Below are positions 17,496 to 25,102 of a stretch of DNA of 44,111 nt, in pieces. The first letter of the stretch is position 1; each line of letters opens with the position of its first letter. Below the pieces are notes generated by a model. It had not been told where the DNA came from and ran no database searches. It saw only the letters and a list, made by a program, of their open reading frames with translations. The translations under genes were made by a program, and so were the position numbers. Where the stretch lies: contig CAZGWV010000020.1 of NCBI GenBank assembly GCA_964529555.1, positions 1 to 44,111 of the forward strand, written 5' to 3'. The stretch comes from UBA7672 sp964529555. GTDB taxonomy: Bacteria; Pseudomonadota; Alphaproteobacteria; Caulobacterales; Hyphomonadaceae.

Positions 17496-18469
17496 TGCAA
17501 ACCCTGGCCACTCTTCCCCCCGCCGCCATTCCCGCCGAACCGGCTGAGCGTGTGCTGGACAATGTGTTCTGGCGCGGGGCTGCTCCCCGCCTGTCGATCT
17601 GTGTGCCGGCCTATCGCTACGATGTTTCCGACCTGATCGCGGCACTGGCCGCGTACGAAGACGCCGGGCTAGCCGAGATCATCGTCCATGACGACGGCAC
17701 GGGCGACCATGACATGCTGGCGCGCATGCAATACGAAGCCAGCCGCCAACGCATCGCCGTGCGTCTTGTCGCGGCGGATGAAAATCGCGGACGTGCGGCC
17801 GCCCGCAATCGCGCAATCGCCCACGCGCGCGCGGACTGGGTTCTGCTACTCGATGCGGACATGCTGCCGGACGAGGCGGATTTCCTGACGCGCTATCTGG
17901 ACGCGATGGACAGGGCGGCGGCTCCCGCCGTTATCGTCGGCGGGTACTCGCTGCGCCATACGAGCAAGCACGCCGGCAAGGCGCTGCATCGCTGGCAGGC
18001 CGAGGCTTCCGAATGCATTCCCGCCGAACGCAGGCAGGAAGCGCCGGGACGCTATGTGTTTTCGTCCAACGTGCTGGCCCACCGCTCGATCCTGGACATG
18101 ATCCCGTTCGACGAGAGCTTCGCCGGCTGGGGCTGGGAAGACACCGATTGGGGCATTCGCGCGGCGAAGTTCTTCTCGGTCTGCCACATCGACAACACGG
18201 CGACGCATCTGGGGCTCGACACCGATGCGGTGCTGATGTCGAAATATGCGCGCTCGGGCGAGAACTTCGCGCGGCTTGTGAAGGCGCACCCGGAGGAAGC
18301 ACGCACGATGCCGCTCTACCGGATAGCACAGCGGCTGCGCGCTCTGCCTGCGCGTGGCGCGGCGCGGAACCTCGCGGGCTGGGCGGCACAGACACGGTTT
18401 CTTCCGCTGGCGCTGCGTGGCCGGGCGCTGAAGGCGTGGCGCGCGCTGGTCTATGCGGAGGCTCTTTAG
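17495..18469 (+). CDS. hfsG: Family 2 glycosyltransferase, holdfast type
   Basis: This is a 324-residue GT-A glycosyltransferase starting at the ATG that overlaps the hfsE stop. Visible are H-D-D-G (about 65-68), the asparagine-arginine block E-N-R-G-R-A-A-A-R-N (about 96-105), the metal-binding L-D-A-D-M (119-123) and W-G-W-E-D-T-D-W near residue 215, the usual acceptor/catalytic region of GT2 enzymes with a C-terminal galactosyltransferase-like half. It would extend the lipid-linked repeat unit on the cytoplasmic face. In Caulobacter hfsF, a flippase gene, lies between hfsE and hfsG; here the two genes are fused by overlap and no flippase is present. Confidence 0.8.
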   Translation: MQTLATLPPAAIPAEPAERVLDNVFWRGAAPRLSICVPAYRYDVSDLIAALAAYEDAGLAEIIVHDDGTGDHDMLARMQYEASRQRIAVRLVAADENRGRAAARNRAIAHARADWVLLLDADMLPDEADFLTRYLDAMDRAAAPAVIVGGYSLRHTSKHAGKALHRWQAEASECIPAERRQEAPGRYVFSSNVLAHRSILDMIPFDESFAGWGWEDTDWGIRAAKFFSVCHIDNTATHLGLDTDAVLMSKYARSGENFARLVKAHPEEARTMPLYRIAQRLRALPARGAARNLAGWAAQTRFLPLALRGRALKAWRALVYAEAL

Positions 18470-18471
18470 CC

Positions 18472-19239
18472 ATGCAGTGGACCTATACGCCCTCGCGATC
18501 CCCGGCCGCCAAGATGCAGCGCCGCGTCGTGCAATGGCGACGCGCCTGCACGGCGCAGGTTGCGCCCGACCGCCCTGTGGTGACTTTCACATTCGACGAC
18601 TTTCCGAAGTCAGCCTTGAACGGCGCCGACGTGCTGGAGAAGCATGGCGGCCGCGGCGGTTTCTACGCCTGCACATCGATGATGGGCATGCGCAGCCCCG
18701 TGATGGGCGAGATGTTCGATGCGGATACGCTGGCGGAACTGCGCGAGCGCGGGCACGAGATCGGCGCGCATTCGCACACGCATCTCGATTGCGCACGCGC
18801 GCGGCTCGAGAAGGTCGAGCGCGACATTGGCGAGAACCTCGTCTCGCTCAGCGAAGCGGGTCACGACGAGACTGTTTCCGCCTTCGCCTTCCCTTATGGC
18901 GAGACAAGCTATGCAGCCAAGCGCTGGGTCGGCGACGTGTTCACCACGGGTCGCGGCATCCTGCCTGGTGTGAACGTGGGCGAAGTTGATCGCAGCCAGC
19001 TTCGCGCTGTGGAACTGGGCTCGTCTGCAATGCATCGCAGACGTGCATTGGCGGCGCTCAAATCATGCATCGAAACGAATGCGTGGCTGTTCTTCTTTAC
19101 GCACGATGTGGGCGCATCGGCCTCACCCTATGGCGCACCGGTGGACCTGATCGACGAACTGGCCCAGCGCGCGGTGGACGCCGGCGCGGTGCTGGTTGCA
19201 CCGACGCTTGGCGCTGTGCTCTGCGGCGTGAGCGACTGA
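18472..19239 (+). CDS. hfsH: Polysaccharide deacetylase, holdfast type
   Basis: The 255-residue NodB-type carbohydrate esterase (CE4) carries T-F-D-D-F (40-44) with the metal and base aspartates, H-S-H-T-H (100-104) with the metal histidines, F-P-Y-G (140-143) and F-F-F-T-H-D near 205-210. It would remove N-acetyl groups from the polymer, which in Caulobacter HfsH is needed for holdfast cohesion and anchoring. No export signal is visible, consistent with a cytoplasmic enzyme. The ATG lies 2 nt after the hfsG stop. Its last 112 bp overlap the oppositely transcribed hfsC gene, and the overlapped part is conserved enzyme sequence. Confidence 0.82.
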   Translation: MQWTYTPSRSPAAKMQRRVVQWRRACTAQVAPDRPVVTFTFDDFPKSALNGADVLEKHGGRGGFYACTSMMGMRSPVMGEMFDADTLAELRERGHEIGAHSHTHLDCARARLEKVERDIGENLVSLSEAGHDETVSAFAFPYGETSYAAKRWVGDVFTTGRGILPGVNVGEVDRSQLRAVELGSSAMHRRRALAALKSCIETNAWLFFFTHDVGASASPYGAPVDLIDELAQRAVDAGAVLVAPTLGAVLCGVSD

Positions 19240-20468
19240 TCGCGCGCGGGCTCGCTGCCCAGCGCCAACTTTGCCGACACGAATGCGAAGGTCGCCCACA
19301 GGATACTGTTCTGCGCGAGGATGATGCTTTCGGACATGGCGAACAGCATGAACTGCGCGAAGAAACCGAGCGCGAACACACCCGCCGGCGAGCGCAGGGC
19401 GAGGCCCACGCCGCGCCATGTGGTCAAGCAGGCATCGATTGCGAAGATCACCACGCCGACTACGCCAAGCGAGATTGCAAGATCGAGCCAGCCATTGTGG
19501 CCTGAGGGCGCATTCCACGCGACGGCTTTTTCGAGCCAGTAGCGCGGCTCGCTGTCGAGGCCCCAGAAGGCGAGATAGCCATAGCCGAGCATCGGCTTCT
19601 GCTCGATGGCGGCGGCGAGTTCGATCCAGATGTCGGTTCGACCCGTCAGCGTTTCATCCTTGCCGATGAGACCCAACAACACGCCCGGCGCGATGGCGTA
19701 GGTGAGCACGAGAAGACCGAGGACGGCGAAGCCAGCCCAGAGCAGCGCCAGCGCATGGCGCCTGCCCTTCAGCATCCACCATGCACACGCGATGACGCCG
19801 ATACCGACCGTGGCGCCGAGCAACGACGTGGCCGAGCGCGACAGAAGGACGAGCGCAAGTGCGAAGGTGAGCCCCAGCAGCCATACGCGGCGATGGGCCG
19901 GATCGCGCCAGGCGAGGAAGGCGAACAGGAAAGATGCGCGCGCGGCGTGACCGCCCAGCGCATTCTTCTCGCTCCAGCCGCCCATCCACGCGCCGGGATG
20001 GATCTCGCTCATCACTGCAAAACCGGGCGCGACGATGCCGGCGACGAAACTTGCCAGCATCAGCACGAGCCAGACGGCGGCCAGCAGGCGCAGCGCCGTG
20101 ATCCAGTCGAACCGCGCGGCGAGATAGACGCCCATCATCGTGGTCGCGAGGACCGCGACACCGCGCCGGAAGCTGAGTTCGGGATCGATGGACCAGGCGG
20201 CGGAGACGATGGCGAGGAGCGCCAGCAATACGAGCCACGGAGAGCGCAGCACGGCGCGCCAGCTTTGCCGCGCGACGAGGATCAGGCCGAGCCCGATGAG
20301 ACCGTAGAAGGGCAGCCACATGAAACGCAGCAGCGTGCTTTCTGGGACGTCGCCGGGAATGCCGGTGGAAGGCGGCGCGAGCAGGCGCGGCAGGAACGCC
20401 TCGGCCAGCATGAAGAGTGTGACGCCGGCCGCTATCAGTTCGAAGCGCGAGATGCGCGGCGCGGTCAT
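19128..20468 (-). CDS. hfsC: O-antigen-ligase/Wzy-type polysaccharide polymerase
   Basis: The 446-residue inner-membrane protein has about 11-12 hydrophobic segments and a large periplasmic loop (about residues 275-340) containing G-R-T-D-I-W and G-Y-G-Y, both usual in the Wzy_C/O-antigen ligase family, plus S-G-H-N-G-W-L-D. It would polymerise the repeat units after flipping. The ATG overlaps the hfsB stop (ATGA). The last 35-40 residues are Ser/Thr/Ala/Pro-rich, low in complexity and encoded antisense to hfsH. The functional part ends before this, so the stop has probably moved. HfsC versus its paralogue HfsI cannot be told apart by eye; position favours HfsC. Confidence 0.78.
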   Translation of the reverse strand: MTAPRISRFELIAAGVTLFMLAEAFLPRLLAPPSTGIPGDVPESTLLRFMWLPFYGLIGLGLILVARQSWRAVLRSPWLVLLALLAIVSAAWSIDPELSFRRGVAVLATTMMGVYLAARFDWITALRLLAAVWLVLMLASFVAGIVAPGFAVMSEIHPGAWMGGWSEKNALGGHAARASFLFAFLAWRDPAHRRVWLLGLTFALALVLLSRSATSLLGATVGIGVIACAWWMLKGRRHALALLWAGFAVLGLLVLTYAIAPGVLLGLIGKDETLTGRTDIWIELAAAIEQKPMLGYGYLAFWGLDSEPRYWLEKAVAWNAPSGHNGWLDLAISLGVVGVVIFAIDACLTTWRGVGLALRSPAGVFALGFFAQFMLFAMSESIILAQNSILWATFAFVSAKLALGSEPARDQSLTPQSTAPSVGATSTAPASTARWASSSIRSTGAP

Positions 20469-20797
20469 TGCGCGATGCGGTCCGCCACCCGCGCATCGCC
20501 CTTACGGCGGTTGAGCACGACGCCCGCGACCTGTCCGCCATGCGCCTCGACTTCGCGGCGGACGGCATCGACATCCGCAGGCGTGGTTTCGTCGGCGCGG
20601 ACGACGATGACGATGCGGTCCATCTGCGAAGCGATGGCGAGGCCCGCGCCGGCGAGTTCGAGCGCGGGGGCGTCGATGACGGCCCAGTCGGTGGCGGCGC
20701 GGACGGCTTGCCAATAGGCGGGCTGCGTGCGGATACGGATCGACTGGTTGGGCTTGAGCCGCGTCTTGTCGAACTGCGTGACCATGAGGCGGGATTC
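20465..20797 (-). CDS. hfsB: CpsD/HfsB-like ATPase of polysaccharide export, C-terminal part
   Basis: The last 110 residues remain after the assembly gap. They show the second half of a P-loop ATPase related to bacterial tyrosine kinases (CpsD/CapB). D-W-A-V-I-D-A-P matches Walker B, followed by D-R-I-V-I-V-V-R-A-D-E-T and a final V-A-G-V-V-L-N-R-R strand. Family members are about 220-240 residues long, so Walker A and roughly half the protein lie in the N-run. The Tyr-rich tail of true autokinases is missing, as in other HfsB-like proteins. It is expected to pair with the chain-length protein hfsA upstream. The stop overlaps the hfsC start by 4 nt. Confidence 0.7.
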   Translation of the reverse strand, partial: ESRLMVTQFDKTRLKPNQSIRIRTQPAYWQAVRAATDWAVIDAPALELAGAGLAIASQMDRIVIVVRADETTPADVDAVRREVEAHGGQVAGVVLNRRKGDARVADRIAQ

Positions 20798-20897
20798 NNN
20801 NNNNNNNNNNNNNNNNNNNNNNNNNNNNNNNNNNNNNNNNNNNNNNNNNNNNNNNNNNNNNNNNNNNNNNNNNNNNNNNNNNNNNNNNNNNNNNNNN
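20798..20897. other. Assembly gap, exactly 100 N
   Basis: The run replaces the end of hfsA and the start of hfsB. Comparison with usual family lengths says several hundred bases must be missing, far more than 100. A reading frame that stays open across the N-run makes the two proteins look falsely fused. Confidence 0.95.
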
Positions 20898-22090
20898 GGC
20901 TCGAGGCCGGCGAGACGCGCGATGCGGGCTTCGGCGCCGGCTTTCTGGCTGGCGAGGGCTGCCGCCCGGCCCTGGAGGGCGGCGATGTTTGCGGTCTGGA
21001 CGGCGTGGTCGGCTTCGAGCGCCTGATAGGTCGGGTTGGGGCCGATGCGACGCAGGCCGGCGGCGGGCGCGGAAGCGAGAAAGGCTTCGAGCTGCGCGAT
21101 GCGGCGGTCGATGTCCTGCACGGCGCGGCTGTCCGGCAGATAGCGCGTCAGCAGATCCTCACGGTCGAGGCGCAGACGGACGAGATCCTGCTCGGAGGTG
21201 GTCTCGACGTAGAGATCGACCTCGCGGGTTGTGCCGGCCATCTGTCGCGAAAGGCCGGCGAGCTTGGCCTCGGCTTCGCGCAGGGAAGCATCGACGCGGC
21301 TCTGCTCGTCGGAGAGTTCGCTGAACAGGCGGGCGGCGGCGTCGACCTCTGCGTCGAAATTGCTGAGGTCGTTGGCGGCGAGATAGTCGCGCAGCGCCTT
21401 GTCGGCGGCGTCCAGCCTGCCCTCGATGACGCCGCGCTGTTCGGCGAGGCCATCGACGCCTTTGCCGGAGAGAACCTCGCGGCGATAGGTGAGATATTCC
21501 TCGACGAAGGCGTTGAGTGTTTCGGCAGCAAGTTCCGGCTCGGCGTGCGCGAACGTCAAGCGCAGGATGGACGAGCGGGGCGCGGAGGATGCGGAGAAAT
21601 CTGCCGCGAAGGCTTCGAGGGCTTCCTGGTCCACGCCGTAGGTCTGCCCTTCCCGCGCACGCAGACGCGCTTCAGCGAGCGAGGGATAGAGTCGCGACAT
21701 GCCGATGCGGCGAATGGTGCGCTCGGCGATCACGGGCGAGTTCGCGAGTTCGGACTCGGCCTGGAGAACCTCTTCCTGCTGCGGGAAGGCGCCGCGCGCG
21801 GCATCGCCGATAACCGGATCGAAGACGTATTCCTCGCCCAGCCGGACGAGCAGGCGCGTGTTGGCCGCGTATTTTGTGGGCGTCACCAGCGCAACCGTGA
21901 TGCCGATCAGAAGGATCGGCACGAAAACGAGCACCATCAACCACTTGGCCCGCCAGAGTTGAAGCAGCGTATCCACAATCCCGAGCTTCGGACGGAGCCT
22001 TCCAGCGCGCACGGGCGCGGGTGCAGCCCCGGAGGGGCCGCCTGATGTGACGCCCGGAGGGGCGCGTTCGGTCCAGTTGTCGACACTCAA
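20898..22090 (-). CDS. hfsA: Wzc/HfsA-like polysaccharide chain-length and export protein, N-terminal part
   Basis: About 397 residues precede the gap. A cytoplasmic Pro/Gly-rich start is followed by a membrane helix (about residues 52-70) and a Wzz domain in which the N-terminal strand includes T-K-Y-A-A-N-T-R-L-L-V-R. A long coiled-coil region (about 215-395) extends into the periplasm. The second membrane helix expected near the C-terminus is in the gap. It would control chain length and contact the outer-membrane exporter hfsD. The longest frame starts at TTG with no ribosome site, so the true start may be the in-frame GTG near residue 27. It diverges from hfsD across 75 bp. Confidence 0.78.
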
Positions 22091-22165
22091 GGAGAGGCCA
22101 ATCCACGGTTAACGTGTTAGCCTTCGCCCGCGCCGCTTAAGAACCGGTTATCCATTCTGGGCGAC
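22091..22165. promoter_or_regulatory. Divergent hfsA/hfsD promoter region with a CtrA-like half-matched box
   Basis: Only 75 bp separate the two starts. TTAA-N7-TTAT at 22137-22151 differs by one base from TTAA-N7-TTAA, the CtrA recognition pattern of Caulobacter and relatives. Cell-cycle control of holdfast genes would be consistent, but a near-match of this size can arise by chance. Confidence 0.35.
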
Positions 22166-22906
22166 ATGGGGTGCATGTCGCTGCTGCGTCCATCCGCCCC
22201 GAATATGGCGATGGCGGCCGGCCTGGCTGGCCTTCTGGCGCTGGGCGGCTGCCTGGGCGATCCCATCCCTGCGCAATCGCCCGATTTTGCAATCGCCTCC
22301 TATCCCGAGTGGCGCGCCGAGGACGAGCTTTATCGTTTCTACCCCGGCGACAAGTTCCGCGTGGATGTACGTACCGCCCCCGAACTTTCCGCCGAACTGA
22401 CCATCGCGCCTGACGGCCGCGTCACCCTTCCGACCATCGGCCCCGTGATGGCCAGCGGAAAGACCGGACGCGAGTTGCAGGCCAGCATCGAGGAAATCTA
22501 CGGCAACGAACTGCGCGATCCATCGGTTGTGATCACGCCGCTGGATTTCGGATCGCAGAAAGTTTTCGTCGGCGGCGAGGTGAAGCTGCCGGGCGTGTTC
22601 GAAATGCCCGGCGAGATCGACGTGCTGCAGGCGATCCTGCTCGCCGGCGGCTGGACAGAAGAAAGCAGCCCGACGCAGGTGATCGTCATGCGGCGCAAGC
22701 CGGGCGGCGAGTTGATGACGCGCGTTGTCGATGTGCGCAACGGACTGGCGCGGCATGCGCTCTACGATATCGGGCCATTGAAACGCTTCGATGTCGTCTA
22801 TGTCACGCGCAGCGCCATCGCCGACCAGAACCAGTTCGTGCGGCAGTACATTCGCGCAGCGCTGCCCATCGATTTCTCGCTGTTCTACGACGTCGCGCGC
22901 TTCTAG
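22166..22906 (+). CDS. hfsD: Wza-type outer-membrane polysaccharide export lipoprotein
   Basis: The 246-residue lipoprotein has lipobox A-L-G-G-C (Cys about residue 29) and a Poly_export domain (about residues 55-135: Y-P-G-D-K-F-R-V-D-V, then I-A-P-D-G-R-V-T-L-P and G-P-V). A single SLBB-type domain follows (about 140-215: V-F-V-G-G-E-V then L-P-G-V-F). This is the outer-membrane secretin of the Wzx/Wzy pathway. It is shorter than E. coli Wza and has no obvious C-terminal amphipathic barrel helix beyond the last 25 residues. The ATG at 22175 is an alternative start. It is transcribed away from hfsA. Confidence 0.82.
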   Translation: MGCMSLLRPSAPNMAMAAGLAGLLALGGCLGDPIPAQSPDFAIASYPEWRAEDELYRFYPGDKFRVDVRTAPELSAELTIAPDGRVTLPTIGPVMASGKTGRELQASIEEIYGNELRDPSVVITPLDFGSQKVFVGGEVKLPGVFEMPGEIDVLQAILLAGGWTEESSPTQVIVMRRKPGGELMTRVVDVRNGLARHALYDIGPLKRFDVVYVTRSAIADQNQFVRQYIRAALPIDFSLFYDVARF

Positions 22907-22921
22907 CGATTTCGCTTTCCA

Positions 22922-22973
22922 TCACGGCACTGTGTTGGCGTTCCACCCGCTCAGGCGGAACTCCTTGCCGTGA
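22922..22973 (+). terminator. Hairpin after hfsD, possible terminator
   Basis: An 8-bp stem (22922-22929 with 22966-22973) encloses a loop that holds a smaller imperfect stem. It lies 15 nt after the hfsD stop codon. There is no T-run, so its function as a terminator is uncertain. Confidence 0.4.
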
Positions 22974-23064
22974 AATCACGATGCACCGAATTGAGATCGG
23001 TCTCCCATTCCGGTAGCTTTCGCGGAAAGCTGGCGCACGGCCGGCGCAAGGGAGGACATGACGG

Positions 23065-23877
23065 ATGCGTAATACACTGATGCGTTCGATGGCATTTGCG
23101 GCTTTGCTCGGCGTTGCTGCCTGCGGAGAACCAGCCGCGGCCCCGAATACACCCGCGCCCGTAGCGCAGTCTGAAGCCCCGCCCGTGGCGGCAGTCGTCA
23201 CCGCGTCCTCGCCTAACATCGTCGCCGCCGTCGGCGACGCGGCGCGCCCCGCAACGGACGTCGAGCGCGACGCCAACCGGAAGCCGGCCGAGATGCTCGC
23301 GTTCGGCGAAGTGTCCGAAGGCGACAAGGTCGGCGAGCTGATCCCCGGCGGCGGCTATATCACGCGCGTGATGTCGAAGGCCGTAGGCCCGACCGGCAAG
23401 GTCTATCTGTTCAGCGGCCCGCCGCGCCAGGCCGGCCAGCCGCAGGCATTCCAGCCAATCCTCGACGACACGGCGAACTACGGAAACGTCAGCTTCATCC
23501 AGACGGACTTCACGACCATCGCCGCGCCCGAGCCGCTCGACCTCGTGTGGACCTCGCAGAACTATCACGACATGCACAATCCGGGTCGCAACCTCGACCT
23601 CGCCGTCGCCAACAAGGCGGTGTTCGATGCGTTGAAGCCGGGCGGGCTTTATGTCGTGCTCGACCACCAGTCGGCGGCGGGCGTCGATTTCTCCGCCGAC
23701 CTCCATCGCATCGACATGGCCAAGGTGAAAGCTGAAGTGCTGGCCGCCGGTTTCGAGTTCGTCGAAGAATCCAACGTTCTCGACAACCCTGCGGACGACG
23801 GCACCAAGGGCGTGTTCGACGAGTCGATCCGCGGGAAGACGGACCAGTTCATCCTGAAATTCCGCAAGCCGGGCTGA
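23065..23877 (+). CDS. Lipoprotein with a class I methyltransferase fold (COG4798-like)
   Basis: The 270-residue protein has lipobox G-V-A-A-C (Cys 20) and an Ala/Pro-rich linker to about residue 55. A Rossmann-like methyltransferase domain follows. The nucleotide-binding loop reads E-L-I-P-G-G-G-Y-I-T, a modified motif I, followed by V-Y-L-F. N-Y-H-D-M-H, then L-K-P-G-G-L-Y-V-V-L-D-H, matches the fourth strand region of predicted methyltransferases. GGGAGG is 9 nt before the ATG. SAM is made in the cytoplasm, so the export signal makes true methyltransferase activity questionable; the fold may bind another ligand. It ends at a clear hairpin, so it is probably a single-gene unit. Confidence 0.7.
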   Translation: MRNTLMRSMAFAALLGVAACGEPAAAPNTPAPVAQSEAPPVAAVVTASSPNIVAAVGDAARPATDVERDANRKPAEMLAFGEVSEGDKVGELIPGGGYITRVMSKAVGPTGKVYLFSGPPRQAGQPQAFQPILDDTANYGNVSFIQTDFTTIAAPEPLDLVWTSQNYHDMHNPGRNLDLAVANKAVFDALKPGGLYVVLDHQSAAGVDFSADLHRIDMAKVKAEVLAAGFEFVEESNVLDNPADDGTKGVFDESIRGKTDQFILKFRKPG

Positions 23878-23893
23878 GCCAGACAGGACTGAC

Positions 23894-23933
23894 ACTCGCG
23901 CATCCAGCCGCCTTGACCGCCGGATGCGCGAGT
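23894..23933 (+). terminator. Hairpin terminator after the methyltransferase-like gene
   Basis: A perfect 12-bp stem (23894-23905 with 23922-23933) with a 16-nt loop lies 16 nt past the stop codon. It is followed by a short, only weakly T-rich tract. Confidence 0.6.
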
Positions 23934-23993
23934 CTATTCGTGACGAACGACGGTCATGGTGACGGTCGGCCGAAGACCCGGTAGACCGGGCGC

Positions 23994-24992
23994 ATGAAAC
24001 TCGCATCCCTGCCCCGCCGCCGTTACACGCCTGGCCCCACGCCGATCCAGAAACTGGAGCGGCTGTCAAAACATCTTGGCGGGCCGAATATATGGATCAA
24101 GCGCGACGACCTCACCGGCCTTGCAGGCGGCGGCAACAAGACGCGCTAGCTTGAATTCCTGGTGGCCGAAGCGCTCGCGCAGGGCGCGGATACGCTGATC
24201 ACGGTGGGCGCCGTGCAATCGAACCATTGCCGCCTGACGCTCGCCGCCGCCGCGCACGAGGGGCTCAAATGCCGCCTTGTGCTGGAGCAGCGCGTCGCAG
24301 GCAGCTATCGCAAGGATGCGAGCGGAAACAATTTCCTGTTCGACCTTCTCGGCGCCGAGACGCTGACTATCGTCGAAGGCGGCAGTGATCTTGCCGGTGC
24401 GATGCAGGCCGAAGCGCAGAAGCTGGAGGCGCTGGGGCGCAAAGGTTACATGATCCCCGGCGGCGGATCGAATGCGCTCGGCGCGATGGGCTATGTCGTC
24501 TGCGCGCGCGAGATCGTGGCGCAGTCGCTCGACATGGCAATGGCGTTCGACGAGATCGTGGTTGCCTCGGGCAGCGCGGGTACGCATGCGGGCCTGCTGG
24601 CCGGCTTCAACGCAGCGAATGCAGGCGTGCCGCTCATCGGCGTCAACGTGCGCCGCCCGCAGGCCGAGCAGGAAGGTAATGTCCACAAGCTGGCCGTCGA
24701 AGCGGCTGCATTCGCGGGCCTGCCAGCGCCGTCGCGCGAGAGTGTCGTCGCGCTCGATCAATGGGTTGGACCGGGATATTCATTGCCGTCCGATGAGATG
24801 GTGGAAGCCGTGCGCCTGTTCGCCAGCCTCGAAGGTGTGCTGCTCGATCCAGTCTACACCGGCAAGGCGGCGGCTGGCCTCATCGGCCTTGCACGGCGCG
24901 GCCACTTCAAGCGCGATGCGAACGTGCTGTTCGTTCATACGGGCGGCGCGCCTTCCCTGTTTGCCTATCAGGACGTTCTGGCCGGCGCATGA
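23994..24992 (+). pseudogene. D-cysteine desulfhydrase / ACC-deaminase family gene interrupted by TAG
   Basis: Reading from ATG 23994 gives a normal N-terminus (G-P-T-P-I-Q, then K-R-D-D-L-T-G) up to G-G-N-K-T-R. Codon 52 is then TAG (24147-24149), after which L-E-F-L-V-A-E-A-L continues in the same frame to 24992. Family members have Lys at this codon (N-K-T-R-K-L-E), so a single AAG-to-TAG change explains it. The PLP-binding Lys is the one just before, in G-N-K-T. The rest is intact, with Q-S-N-H-C-R and P-G-G-G-S-N blocks. Restarting at GTG 24162 would lose the PLP lysine. It is either a fresh pseudogene or a sequencing error. Intact, it would make pyruvate, H2S and ammonia from D-cysteine. 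Confidence 0.8.
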
Positions 24993-25096
24993 AACCGTTC
25001 GGACTTGCTGGACAGGACGGCGCATGGATCGTCACCGTGGCAAGCATTGCATATGTCGCGCTGGCGGTTGCGCCGCGCTTTGCTTTCGGGAGATGA
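24989..25096 (+). CDS. Small membrane protein, 35 aa, unknown
   Basis: The ATG overlaps the stop of the desulfhydrase gene (ATGA at 24989-24992), and the TGA ends 6 nt before the racemase start. The peptide has about 12 polar residues, one hydrophobic helix (about residues 13-29, rich in Val and Ala) and a basic end. The tight fit between two same-direction genes argues for a real translated ORF, but I know no family. It could also serve only to couple translation of the neighbours. Confidence 0.4.
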   Translation: MKPFGLAGQDGAWIVTVASIAYVALAVAPRFAFGR

Positions 25097-25102
25097 GGCG
25101 CG

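Noticed and set aside
20465..22090. A single 541-codon fusion of Wzc-like and CpsD-like domains.
   Set aside because: Only the 100-N spacer joins them. The order of parts matches separate hfsA and hfsB genes, and the second half of the family fold, including Walker A, is missing.
23058..23072. ATG at 23058 with a five-codon ORF overlapping the methyltransferase start.
   Set aside because: It stops at once. The ribosome site is better spaced for ATG 23065, and a leader-peptide role has no support.
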